This document shows, one piece after another, positions 1 to 10,535 of a DNA stretch of 64,000 bases (positions are counted from its first letter, which is position 1; the number at the start of each line of letters is the position of its first letter). The stretch spans positions 186,001 to 250,000 of the forward strand of contig CAJZBQ010000022.1 of assembly GCA_914767885.1 (NCBI GenBank), read 5' to 3'. The notes under the pieces were generated by a model, which saw only the letters and a program-made list of their open reading frames with translations, made no database searches and was not told where the DNA came from. Source of the stretch: Blepharisma stoltei (taxonomy: Eukaryota > Ciliophora > Heterotrichea > Heterotrichida > Blepharismidae). The position numbers were made by a program, and so were the translations under genes.

Positions 1-870
1 AATTCAGATTATGTAGAATTATTTCGATTTAAAATATTGAGATTAAGGCTTTTTAGGTGTATTAAAATAATTAGTAGCCAAAGATGAATAAGCAGTTTGG
101 CATACATTTGATAAGCAAGGGAGTTATTTGAAGCTTTTTGGTAAAAATGATTTGTTTGTAATGAAGAAATAAGCAGTTTGGCATACATTTTGATAAGCAA
201 GGGAGCTATTTGAAGCTTTTTGGTAAAAATGATTTGTTTGTAATGAAGAAACTTGAGCTCTTCCTCATTGTTCCCATGACGCATTTGAAGAAGCTCTATT
301 AGCGGCATCTTCAAGATCATGTATCAATGCTTTTATTATTGTATGCTAATTCACAATACAATTTTTCAGCTCATTTGCGCCATTAAGCGCAGCTACTTTA
401 GCTTCATTAAATTTCCTCGCATCGGCAAGGCTTGCTACTTCTTTTAATATTTCTGCTCCTTTACACCGATAAAAGCTAACCATTACCTCTTCATTAACTT
501 CAATATTATCTCTTCCTTCATTGACAACCAAAATACCCAATTCAGCCTCAATTATTTTATTTTCTCCAGATTTTGATACATAGGAAATTCTTGCTTTGAC
601 AGGTTTAATAATTTCGTTTTTAGGGACTCGATCAGTTGTTGGCGGAAATTTCAAGAGAAAAGCTAGCTTGCTTTATACAAAAAAATATTATATTATATTA
701 ATTGGATTGTCATTTATTAATATTGTAAAGAAAATAACTTTTTAAGAATGTTGAATTAAATGGAGGATGAGTCTTTTATGTTACCTGCAAAGACTTGAGG
801 CATTGAGAATGAATCGCCATTTTCTGAATACACTTTATGCAAGTGAAAAGGAATACTGCATCTTCTATAT
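1..870 (-). pseudogene. vWA-protein C-terminal fragment, decayed copy
   Basis: This is a 5'-truncated relative of the vWA genes at 1030-3666 and 3765-6645. Reading leftwards from about 857, it matches the downstream half of those proteins (segment starting C-S-I-P-F-H-L-H-K-V-Y-S-E-N-G), then the KFPPTTDRV block at 654, then the Cys/Lys-rich helical tail. The vWA domain itself is missing. A TAG at about 346 replaces the GAG (Glu) found in the 3765-6645 copy, so the tail is cut off. An AT-rich stretch of about 90 bp (about 660-745) interrupts the frame at the same place as in the 3765-6645 copy. The last 250 bases carry an 81-bp partial duplication. It looks like a dead gene fragment, though a germline-only interrupted copy cannot be excluded because the window edge cuts it. 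Confidence 0.6.
80..258. repeat. 81-bp imperfect tandem duplication in the dead vWA copy
   Basis: The block starting AGCAGTTTGGCATAC occurs at 91 and again at 172, a period of 81 bp. One unit lacks a single T, and one T/C difference separates them. The corresponding tail in the intact paralogue (3765-3961) has only one unit, so the duplication arose in this copy. Confidence 0.8.
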
Positions 871-1029
871 GTGTAATTATTATTTAATTTGCTGTGCGAT
901 TACATTTTTTAAAAATAATTTCTTCATTTATCAAAAAATCCACTATATGCAATTTGATTATATAGTAAACCAGAGAGCCAAGGCCCTGCTTTTCGACTGT
1001 CTAAAGCTGTATATATAAATTTGTCTTAA

Positions 1030-3666
1030 TTAAGATCCGAAATAGTCAGCAGCTTTATCAGAATAAGCATCTTGATAGCTATTTTTATAAATCTGCACAT
1101 TATTTGAAGCTTTCTGATAAAAATGGCTAGCCTGAACTGAAACAACTTGAGCTCTTCCACCTTTATCCCAATTATTCTTCGAAGAAGCTCTTTTTGAAGC
1201 ATCTTCAAGATCGTGTATCAAAGCTTGAACAATTACATGATCTTTTATTCACAAAGCCCTAAACTCTTCTGCAGCTTTGCGCGCAACTCTGCTAGCTTCT
1301 TTATAATAACGATTATCAGCAAGGTTTATAACATTGCGAAGGATTTCTGCACCTTTGCATCTATAATAATTCGCCAAAACATCTCCATTAGCTTCATTCT
1401 TTTTATTTCCATTGCCTTCGCTTGTTACTAAAATGTTTAAATCAATTTCAGTAGTTTTATTTTCACCTGATTTATTTATACTTACCTTGATGGGTCTTAT
1501 AATTTCATTACTTTTCCTTTCCCCAGTATATGGTGGGAAATTTAGCACAAAAACCAAGTCTTTGCTGTCATCAGTTAAAAGAAGAGGCACTTTATACTGG
1601 TTTTTTCCATTTTCTGAGTATACCTTTGAAATGCTAAAAGGTACGCTGCATGGTTGAGGAATTAATTCAACTTCAAGTGCTTCAAAAGTTGATGTAGCCA
1701 AATCACCTAAGCAAGTTGCAAATGCTTCTGCTATATCTTCAGGCTTTTCTATATAATAGAAATTGCCATTATTGAGGCTAGAAATTTCTTGCATCATTTT
1801 TGAGTCATGATCTGTCCCATAGCCAAATGTATGAATGAAGTATGGCCCTTTTATCATTGATTTAAATTTATAAGAAAATTGCTTTACATTCTCTAATGTT
1901 AGAGACGGATCTTTTCCATCACTCAGTATTAAAATGGCTGTAGTCCTGCTAACTATTTCTTGTTCACTTGCGATTGATAAACCTTTTTCAAGCCCAGAAT
2001 GCATAATTGTATCGCCGTGAGCAGTCATTTGCTTTATCTTATTTGCGATTTTAATCTTTCCTTCCTCATTAGCTTCAGTTAACCCAATCACTATACGTGC
2101 TGTTGAATTAAAAGCAACGATGCTAAGCCTATCAGAGTCATTCAAAAGAGTAAGCAAAAAATTTAATGTTTTTTTTGTTAAATCAAATTTCCCCCGACTA
2201 TGCATACTTCCACTATTATCAACAATACAAATGATGTCAAGTTTTTGTCTATCAATTTTGACATCTACAACTTTTTGATTCATGCCTTTTAATGAAATCA
2301 TGCATGGAATTTCTTGTTCTATATCCTTTAATTCCAAATAGTCATATAAAAAATTAGTTGATATTTCGACTGAAGTTAAATTTTGACCCTCAGTCTTATT
2401 TACTGTGAAGTTCTCAGTTATTTTGTTTTTAAAGCATGATGCAGATGGAATAAAAAATATTTTGCTGCTTACCCATTGGGATGCTTGAAAATAATGATTT
2501 ATAATGAAATCATTTCTTTTGAAAATTGCATTAAAAATTCCAAAAGTGCATAGATATAGGCTTTTACATTCATTTGAAAATTCATCACTGTAAATCCAAG
2601 AGCTGATGTTTGTAACTGAATAAATTATGACTAAACAAACTATAGCCTTAGCAAGCCAGACATTTACTAATCTAATGATTATGGTTTCAACATTTTGAAA
2701 AAAGTAAGTGTAAAGAGCAAGTAAGACAAATAAATTGAAATATACTGGATGCGCGTTTATACCAAGCATTATAACTGTTAGGCAGCCTGCAGATTGCCAC
2801 ATATCAAAAATTCTGAAAATTGATGTGCTCTTAACAATGCATCTTCATATTCTTTGAAAAATTGAATGCTCCGGGTTCCGTTCGCACCATTTTCTAAGAA
2901 TAGTTGCACAGCCATGTTTGATAGAGATAAATACCACTATAACAGTACATAGCTCGAAAAGGATAATGAGAGATCCTCTAGTCAAAATACTAAAATAAAT
3001 ACAAAATCCCTGAAAATCGAACTTATTGCTTGAAATCACAAATATCTCAAATAGTTGTATAAAAATAAACGAGAATGTAAATAAGAAAGTCAAGAACTTT
3101 CTGAGAGCGATAATAATTTTTATTGTTTTTTGATGCACAAAGCATATATCTAAAACTAAAATGGGATAGAAAAAATGATTGAAAGTAAACCCAAGCCATC
3201 ATATTGTTAAATAGCCAATGCAATGCCAAAATTCGGTTATCCTGACAATATACATTATAGTGATACATAATTGATGTAAAAAACTTATACATATCACTGA
3301 GCCTGAAGTGCCTCTTTGGGAAGATTGAGCTCTTTGCCAAAATGTAATGATCATGGAAGGACACCTTAGAATCAAAAACATTAAAAGAATTGAAATGCAG
3401 CACCAAATATTTATTTTCCCAATCCAATAAATGAAATAAGCGATTTGCTCCTTTTGAAAATCTCAATTTTGATAAATAGAAGTGGACAAAAAGCTTATAT
3501 TGGGAAAAATCTCAAAGTCTAAACAAATTGATAAAATGACCATGAAGTTCACTACAAGTGCAAAGCACAATGATAGGGACCTTAACATCTTTATGTCAGC
3601 TGACAGCATTTCATTGCGCAATATTTCCCTCTCATTATGCATATAAAGCTGTTCTTGACTTGGCAT
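1030..3666 (-). CDS. Multi-pass membrane (IP3R/RyR-like) region fused to a vWA domain
   Basis: One frame runs from ATG at 3666 to the stop at 1030 (878 aa) when TGA is read as Trp; TGA codons sit near 3463, 3199, 2845 and 1249. Residues about 28-370 hold many hydrophobic segments. The stretch around 2534-2800 (residues about 289-377) resembles the S5-pore part of IP3/ryanodine receptors, including a paired-Cys block ending C-K-S-L-Y-L-C, but it lacks a recognisable GGGxGD selectivity filter and a clear S6. A vWA domain follows, with a full MIDAS motif DNSGS at residues 483-487. The C-terminal half parallels the neighbouring vWA gene (3765-6645), whereas the N-terminal half is unrelated to it. 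The channel assignment is by eye and tentative; the vWA call is firm. This could be a chimera made by exon or gene shuffling. Confidence 0.7.
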
Positions 3667-3764
3667 TTTAATTTTATAAATCTATAAAATAATAAGACCT
3701 AATAAAATAGAAAATTTGATTAAATTCAGATTATGTAGAATTATTTCGATTTAAAATAATGAGA

Positions 3765-6645
3765 TTAATGCGTTTTAGGTGTATTAAAATAATTAGTAGC
3801 CAAAGATGAATAAGCAGTTTGGCATACATTTTGATAAGCAAGGGAGTTATTTGAAGCTTTTTGGCAAAAATGATTTGCTTGTAATGAAGAAACTTGAGCT
3901 CTTCCTCCTTGCTCCCATGACGCATTTGAAGAAGCTCTATTAGCAGCATCTTCAAGATCATGTATCAATGCCTTTACTATTGTATGCTCATTCACAATAC
4001 AATTTTTCAGCTCATTTGCGCCATTAAGCGCAGCTACTTTAGCTTCATTAAATTTCCTCGCTTCGGCAAGACTTGCTACTTCTTTTAATATTTCTGCTCC
4101 TTTACATCTATAAAAGTTAACCATTACGTCTTCATTAACTTCAATATCATCTCTTCCTTCATTGACAACCAAAATACTCAATTCAGCCTCAATTATTTTA
4201 TTTTCTCCTGATTTTGATACATAGGAAATTCTTGCTTTGACAGGTTTAATAATTTCGTTTTCAGGGACTCGATCAGTTGTTGGTGGAAATTTCAATAGAA
4301 AAACTAACTTGCCTTATATAAAATCAATATAATATTAATGAGATTGTTAATTTATAATATTGTAAAAAAAATAATTGTTTTAGAATTTTGAAATTAATGG
4401 AGAAGTGAGTCTTTTTTGTTACCTGCAAAGACTTGAGGCATTGTGAAATGAGTGTCGCCATTTTCTGAATACACTTTATGCAAGTGAAAAGGAATATTGC
4501 ACTCTTGAGTGCTTAATGCTACTTCGACTTTATCTGCAACTAAAGAAACAAGCTCTCCAAGACAGTTTGCAAAAGCTTCAGCTATATCTTTTGGGTTTTC
4601 CACATAATAAAAATTCCCATTATAGCCTATGATTTATTTTAGATCGCCCTGGGCCACAAGATGCTTACCCAATCCTTTGAGTTGGCTTAAGAAACATCAG
4701 TTACTAGGCCAGACCATCATTTGTCAAGTGAAATTTATATACCAATTGCTAACTGGCAAAGTTAACTTGCCAACTATTATTGCCCAATCAACTCGGCCAG
4801 TTGGGTGGACCATCTTTAACCTCTGGAAATCCAAAAAGAGCCTTATGCTATATTTGCTTTTGCAATTTCTTGCATAGCTCTTGCATTATGATCCCTGCCA
4901 TATCCAAAAGTATGAACTGTAAATGCACCTTTAATTGAGGCTGTTGACTGATTAGAGCATAATATTGCTCTTTCTTCAACTGTATTATTTTCATTATACA
5001 ATATTTCTCTTTCTACAACTGCATTATTTTCATTATACAATATTTCTCTTTCTACAACTGCATTATTTTCATTATACAATATTTCTTTTTCTACAACTGC
5101 ATTATAGTCATTATCACATCCATCTGTTAATAACAATACTGATGTGACTTGGTTTACAATTCTTCGATTGATTGCAACATCAAAGCCTTTTTGAAGCCCT
5201 GAGACAATATTTGTGCCTCCAATGACTTGCATCGACCTAATAGCTTTTTCTACCTCTATTTTCCCTGTTTCATTTATAGCTGTCAGTTTAATGATTTTAC
5301 TTGAACTATCAGAAAAAATAACAATGCTAACTCTGTCATTGCCATTTAATAGCGTAAGCATAAACTCCAAAGTTTTCTTTACCAAATCAAGCTTATCACC
5401 TCCCATACTTCCACTCACGTCTACTACACAGATTAAGTCAAGCCCTGCCCTGTTTCTTTGGAGTTCTGTCATTTCCATGTTTGAGCCTGTCAGTGAAAGT
5501 GTGCAAGGGATTTCTTGTTCTGTGTCTTTTAATTCTAGATAATTGAATAGAAAATTCATAGAAGCGGTGACTGAGCCTTCTGAAGTTTTTGTTTCTTCTG
5601 TTATTGGCTTTATTTGGATGTCGTCATCATCAAGTATCAATGGTAAGTCTTCAGGGATATATCTGCTTGAACTAAACACACTATTCATTGGATAAGAAGG
5701 GATCTGAACTGATTGACTGAGTGGCATAAGACTTTGGGGCTGGTATTGCATTGGAGGTTGAGGCTGCTGATATAACATAGGCATTGTTTGAGAATTGCTA
5801 ATTGGGTTGTGACTATATTGTTGCGGCTTATATTCCATAGTTGGCTGAACATTGCTAATTGGGATGCTACTATATTGAGGCTGCTGATATGGCACAGGTC
5901 CTTGCTGAGGGAAGATGCCATATTGAGGTTGTCCTGGTGGAATCTGATATTGAGGTTGAGGCTGCTGATATGGCACAGGTCTTAGCTGAGAATTGCTAAT
6001 AGGTAAGCTACTATATTGAGGCTGTACTGGTGGCATCTGATATTGAGGCTGAGGCTGCTGATATGGCACAGGTCTTGGCTGAGCATTGCTAATAGGGTAG
6101 CTACTATATTGAGGCTGTCCTGGTGACATCTGATATTGAGATTGATAGTTTGGAATTGGAAAACTTTGAAGTTGCGGTTGCTGAACTTGAGAAATAGGAG
6201 ATAATTTACTATTTTGAGGCTGTCCTGGTGTTTGGAACTGCACTTGTTGGGCTTTCATTTGTTGGATTTGTTGGATTTGATGCATTTGATGCGGTTGAGC
6301 TTGCTGAAAATATTGCATTTGTATAGGAGCATTCTGGGGCTGGTAATTTTGTATATGATTTTGTTGAAACTGAGGAGTTTGCACTTGGCCTTGGTTGGAT
6401 ACCACAGGATTAAAAGATTGTGAGTAATTATTTGAGCTCTGTGAAATCGGAATTGAAGGTGAATTAGTGTCATCAAGAATCATGCGATCACTATCTTGAT
6501 TTTGGAATAAATTCTGAGTAGGCTGAGTAGGGTGAGTAGGCCAATTAGGGGGAGTAGGCTGAGTAGGCCAAGTAGGGGGAGTAGGCTGAGTAGGTTGAGT
6601 AGGCTGATAAGTCTTTTTTAGGCTGTTGGAGGAGTTATATGACAT
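3765..6645 (-). CDS. Pro/Gln-rich vWA-domain protein, interrupted by IESs
   Basis: The gene starts at ATG 6645 (M-S-Y-N-S-S-N). About 330 residues of low-complexity Pro/Gln/Thr/Tyr sequence come first, with (W/T/Q)PT-type repeats and a roughly 30-residue repeat containing PQYSS.PISN. A vWA domain follows with a complete MIDAS motif DVSGS (near 5415) and the downstream TDGCD loop. An in-frame 13-residue repeat sits inside the vWA domain (4965-5117). The frame closes at 4843 but reopens at 4620. Removing 4621-4850 between two TAs rejoins A-N-N-G-N-F-Y-Y, exactly the paralogous segment (S-L-N-N-G-N-F-Y-Y) of 1030-3666. A second AT-rich gap at about 4312-4402 is unresolved. The C-terminal tail ends at 3765. 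vWA domains with MIDAS bind metal-dependent partners; the cellular role is unknown. Confidence 0.75.
4312..4402. other. AT-rich interruption in vWA gene (probable IES, ends unresolved)
   Basis: Coding similarity to the paralogue stops after K-K-D-S and resumes at K-L-V-F-L-L-K-F-P-P. About 90 bp of almost pure AT lie between. The first vWA fragment has a homologous interruption at about 660-745. Frame arithmetic requires a removed length of 2 modulo 3, but I could not find a TA pair that gives a clean join. Confidence 0.4.
4621..4850. other. TA-bounded IES, 230 bp, inside vWA domain
   Basis: TA at 4621-4622 and TA at 4851-4852 flank a GC-richer segment unlike the surrounding code. Both ends begin TATAGC when read inwards, a short imperfect inverted repeat. 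Excision leaving one TA gives A-N-N-G-N-F-Y-Y, matching the conserved paralogous sequence. Confidence 0.75.
4965..5117 (-). repeat. 39-bp in-frame tandem repeat (13-residue units) in vWA domain
   Basis: Roughly four units on the minus strand encode N-A-V-V-E-R-E-I-L-Y-N-E-N with minor drift. The two central units are nearly identical in DNA, so expansion is recent. The related vWA protein at 1030-3666 lacks it at the equivalent position after the TDG/SDG loop. Confidence 0.85.
5760..6130 (-). repeat. Degenerate ~90-bp repeats encoding Pro/Gln/Tyr-rich units
   Basis: Units built around PVPYQQPQPQYQ and PQYSS.PIS recur four to five times on the minus strand. They encode the disordered N-terminal part of the vWA protein and resemble prion-like or mucin-like low-complexity sequence. 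Confidence 0.7.
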
Positions 6646-6810
6646 CAGTTACTATATTAAATTTATAAATGTGTAGATCATAATTAAAAATTTTATTGGT
6701 TTAATTAATAATTACTTGTCAAAAAATCTCAATGCCATATCACATAAGTATTTTTGAGCTTTATTCAAATATCTTCTGATTTTTCGATTAATAAATAATT
6801 TGAAATAATC

Positions 6811-7401
6811 TTAAACTAATTGCATATTGTCTTCGGCCTATTGGTAATGCAGCCACCAAGGATCCCTTTGAGGTTAATCAGCTTTGTAGGGCTGAGCCTG
6901 GTTGAAGAACTCCCGCAAGGAGAAAAGGCTCCTCACTATCTTGTTCCTCCTTCGGTGCCTGACGCCATGGGACACTCTTCCTCTTGCGTCTCCTCCTTTC
7001 CCTGAGGCTCCAGTGCTGATTAAATAGACTATAGACTTCTGCGACTGCTCTTTGGATTGAATAAAGGTTGTCTACTCAGAAACCAAAAAATGGAATTTCT
7101 GGTCGATTTCAGCAATTTAGAAAAGTTCGAAGCCCAAGGCGTAAACTCTCTTTCACGGTAGAGATTTTCCAAATTAATCTAGTCATTACTTTTAGACTTT
7201 GCTGGGCTTCAAATTTCCAAATTCAGCCCCTCTCTTTTCTTCGAGGTAAAATACAGCCATGGATGAGGACTGAGGCTATGATCCACTCACTGCTGGAATT
7301 TCATATCTACATTACAGTCCATTTCTGAGTAGCAAAACCTTGCCGATTATAATTAAATATGTCATCTCAACCCAGGCTGAGACGCCATATTTATTCATAG
7401 C
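6811..7401 (-). mobile_element. SINE-like retroelement, ~590 bp
   Basis: A GC-richer block between genes is flanked by an imperfect 11-bp duplication (TTGAAATAATC at 6800, TTGAAATAACC at 7402). Its right end forms a stem of TTAAATATG paired with CATATTT, the same head as the copies at 16216-16769 and 61984-62526. Shared internal tracts include the segment with AAAAAATGGAATTTCTGG and GCAAAACCTTGCCG. No long ORF. Confidence 0.7.
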
Positions 7402-7527
7402 TTGAAATAACCATAATAAAAAATATAGAAGCTTCCTGCCAACATAATCTATATTTCACAATTTACTAAATCCCATGTGATAAAAACTCAAAAGATTTTG
7501 TGTTATATTTTTATATTAATAATCGAA

Positions 7528-9057
7528 TTATTTGGGTAAGTTTTGAGCTGCTTCTGGGCCTTTCTTTTTCTTTTTCTTCTTTTTCTTCTTCGCAGCCTCA
7601 GGTGCTTGCCCAGGAACCAGCTCTTCTACCACCGGCTGCGGCTTTTGATGAACAAAAGCAGGCTGAGATTGAGACTTCCCAATATTTACAGGTGCAGTGT
7701 GCCCAAGTGAGTCTTTCACAGCTTTAAATCTCTCCGCAAAGTTCGACGACGATCCAGGAGGCTTATATACTTTTTTCTCAGGTGCTGCTTCTCTTTTCCT
7801 CGGTGTCAAAGGTCTATCTTGAAAAGCCCCAGGACAATTTCTCCATTGTACATCATACAAATCATTCTGTGCATTGACTGTGATCAATTGTTCTCCGGTG
7901 TACTTATAGATCGAGTATCCATTATCCACCCTCATTCTTGGGCATAAAGTCGCTGCCACAAACATTCTTCCGCATGGGGCCCATTCACAATACACAGTTG
8001 TAGCTGCTCTGCAAGTTCCTACAACTGTCAAAGTGTTTCTCTCATAAACTTCAATGTCTCCTTGCAAATTCCCAAACCCAGCGATTAAAAACAAGCTTCC
8101 AAACGAGTTCCATCTGATGGTGTTCCTGTGGTGCTTGGCGAGTTCTTTTACTTTGCCTCCTGAGCCTTTGAAAAGTGTGGAGGTCGCTGGCATAAAACCA
8201 CTGATTACTATAAATTCATCAGTGGCTGGTGACCATTTTACGTCATGAATTGGACCTTCAGTAGTGCTGACACTTCTGGCTTCTTTGTCAGGGTATATAA
8301 TGAATAGAGAATGCTCGCCATAATAGCTTCGTCCAGTGGAATCTACGTCTGTTTGGCACCATGCTATAGCTTTATTCCCAAATTTGTTCCAATGGAAAGT
8401 GGTGTCTTGTACCTTTGTGATAGGTGTCTGGTTAAGCTTTCTAAATACTGATCCAGAAAGGGTAAATAAGGAGACTGATGCTGTTTCGCCTCGCTGCTCA
8501 TTGGTATAGACAACTACTCTGGTAGGATTCACAGGACTGACTGAGAAATGAGCAGCTCGAGTTTCTGATAAAACAGCTATAGGCTGAGGCTCAGGGATCT
8601 GGTAAAGCTGGAGCTCTTGGTTGTTTCTCCTCAAAAAATAGTCACAGTTTGGAGTAAAAACCACTGTCGGCCAAAGCTCTTTAAGAGATTTCTTTTGCGA
8701 GAAAGAATAGATCGCTTGCCCGGTAGCCAAATTCCACACAAAAAGGTTGGGATTGTTTTCAACCTGTTTTTCCCAAGTGACAAGGTATCTTTCACATTGG
8801 GAAAAGTGCAGAAGCTGGATTCCTGTGTTGGGAGTCGTCATAATCACTGTATGAGTCTGAGCATTGAGCACTGAAAGACCTTGATCCTCAGTCGCACATG
8901 CAAGTTTGGATCCAGATGGCGAGTAGAGGGCCATAGTGCAGGGTGAAGCATAAGCAATCTGTTCTTGGCGAGGAAGACCACGAACAGCAAGGAGAGAAGT
9001 TCCTGAACGGCAGAGCAGTTCATGGCTCTCTTGCTTGGTCTCTTCTGTTGGCTCCAT
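7528..9057 (-). CDS. EIF2A: Eukaryotic translation initiation factor 2A
   Basis: A 509-residue open frame with the WD40-type beta-propeller order of eIF2A. Diagnostic stretches include the central block with F-G-N-K-A-I-A-W-C-Q-T-D-V-D and the segment around W-S-P-A-T-D-E-F-I-V-I-S-G-F-M-P-A. After the propeller comes a linker with K-V-Y-K-P-P-G and a C-terminal poly-Lys run, as in animal and fungal eIF2A. The protein delivers initiator or alternative Met/Leu tRNA to the small ribosomal subunit under some conditions (family knowledge). No internal TGA-Trp codon or insertion is needed, so the reading frame is intact. The gene is flanked on its 3' side by a SINE-like element. Confidence 0.9.
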   Translation of the reverse strand: MEPTEETKQESHELLCRSGTSLLAVRGLPRQEQIAYASPCTMALYSPSGSKLACATEDQGLSVLNAQTHTVIMTTPNTGIQLLHFSQCERYLVTWEKQVENNPNLFVWNLATGQAIYSFSQKKSLKELWPTVVFTPNCDYFLRRNNQELQLYQIPEPQPIAVLSETRAAHFSVSPVNPTRVVVYTNEQRGETASVSLFTLSGSVFRKLNQTPITKVQDTTFHWNKFGNKAIAWCQTDVDSTGRSYYGEHSLFIIYPDKEARSVSTTEGPIHDVKWSPATDEFIVISGFMPATSTLFKGSGGKVKELAKHHRNTIRWNSFGSLFLIAGFGNLQGDIEVYERNTLTVVGTCRAATTVYCEWAPCGRMFVAATLCPRMRVDNGYSIYKYTGEQLITVNAQNDLYDVQWRNCPGAFQDRPLTPRKREAAPEKKVYKPPGSSSNFAERFKAVKDSLGHTAPVNIGKSQSQPAFVHQKPQPVVEELVPGQAPEAAKKKKKKKKKKGPEAAQNLPK

Positions 9058-9567
9058 TTAAGTCTAGTAATAGATGGGTTCTTAAATTGTCGTAGTGAAA
9101 TGGGGATTAAATAAAAATTGATAGGAATAAGAAAAGTGTGAAGGATTTGGGGAGTTGGGATTTGGAAAAATTTTTTAAAAAAATGTGAATTTTTGAAAGA
9201 AATTAAATGTGAATTTTATGAATTATTAATAGATATAGGCTTAAATCAAAAATTTTGCATTTCTTTGGCTATATTTAAGTCTTATTTTTATTTGATTTTA
9301 GCAAAAAAATAGCTGTGTATCTGAATGCGACTTTATAAGTGAGTGTTCATTTGGCTATACAGCTTAGATTATCTTTAATAGATAAATATCAGTTTATTGT
9401 CAAAGATGTAATAAAATCATAACTGCTTATAACAAATATATGAATATTGGAATATTTAGCATTTATTATATATATTTACACTCATTTTTGCATTCTCTAT
9501 TTTAAGTTGCCTCTACAGTCAAAGATTTTCTTATGTGAAGCTTATTCATATGATTTAAATTTTAAAA

Positions 9568-9945
9568 GATGGCTAGTTGAGTATAGGCTCAGGGTGATCA
9601 GTGGACTGTCTCGGCCACAGGCAAGTGGATCCTATCATTTTACCCGGATGGGTTTTTGTCTAGCCAAGACTTTATGACAAGCTTTTTACCGAGCCCACAG
9701 ACGAGAAACCGAAGGCGCGTATCAGCTAATGCTTCTGGGGAGGCAATATTTGCCTGCATGAGGTGTGCAAGTCCCAGAATGAGGCTTTTGGCAATAAACT
9801 CATACACTGAGCACTGCCAGAGGTTTAGAGAATCCTTGGGTGCGAAGCAAGGTTGAGTGAGTCTCCCTTGGAGGCTGGTTAAATCACTATTTTTTGGTGA
9901 CCTCGACAGGAAAAGAGCGTTATGGCAATCTTAATCTAATTTAAT
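9568..9945 (+). mobile_element. SINE-like retroelement, ~380 bp, intergenic
   Basis: A GC-rich island in the 1.2-kb gap between eIF2A and the PP2C gene; the remainder of that gap (9058-9546, 9967-10297) is plain AT-rich DNA with nothing recognisable. Flanks repeat imperfectly over about 20 bp beginning CATAT(G/A)ATTTAAA at 9547 and 9946. The left end begins AAAAGATGGCTAGTTGAG, like other heads, and the right end reads CTTAATCTAATTTAAT, a tail shared with the 52592-53041 copy. Confidence 0.6.
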
Positions 9946-10297
9946 CATATAATTTAAAATTAAAATGTAATAAATTTACTTTACATGCCATGAGCTATCA
10001 AATACGTCTTTTGAATTCATAACTATTCTCCTTTAAACATCCAATAAATTGAAACCTCTTCATCTAAAAATCCCAAGTCAAGACCTAAATTTATAATTCA
10101 TTTCTCTCCACTTAATATTTTATAAAATTTCGAATCCTTTTTTATAATACTCCATTTATTTCTTCAATAAATTCCTCCATCTACTCAAATTATCTTCCCC
10201 AATTAATAATTACAATTTACTGTCTCAACCTCTAAACTTTTTTTCAATGCTTAAAATAATCCTTTACAATATTTTAATACTAAAAGATCTTATAATT

Positions 10298-10500
10298 CGA
10301 GCCTCCTTTTGGCTTGAGCTATCTCAACGTCTCCCGACGTTGGAAGAGGAGTTGGTTCTACCAACATTTTTTGTTAAAAACCTCCCCAGATGACAAATCT
10401 CCAATATAGAGTGAACTTTTCATCTGGGAGTTGGTTTTACCAACTCCCTTACCTCATCGGGAGACTTGGTATAGCTCGAGCCAAAAAGAGGCTTGTACTA
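10298..10500. mobile_element. Palindromic ~200-bp inverted-repeat element upstream of PP2C
   Basis: The left arm starting GAGCCTCCTTTTGGCTTGAG (10299) pairs with the right arm ending at about 10497, whose reverse complement starts AAGCCTCTTTTTGGCTCGAG; about 38 bp pair with a few mismatches. Smaller inner hairpins lie inside, one with CCCAGATGA/TCATCTGGG arms and others built on GTTGG/CCAAC. The sequence is unrelated to the CTCCCC MITEs. It abuts the PP2C start, so it could sit in the promoter or 5' UTR. Confidence 0.65.
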
Positions 10501-10535
10501 TACTAGTAAAACAGAAACCATGGCCAATACTAAAT

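Noticed and set aside
767-1018. Plus-strand open frame next to the dead vWA copy
   Set aside because: It runs antisense to recognisable vWA C-terminal sequence and then into AT-rich filler.
4965-5117. CRISPR-like array
   Set aside because: The 39-bp units are contiguous without spacers and encode an in-frame peptide repeat; the genome is eukaryotic.
6255-6476. Overlapping open frames in the Pro/Gln-rich vWA region on both strands
   Set aside because: They are shadows of repetitive coding sequence in other frames; no conserved motif and no independent start context.
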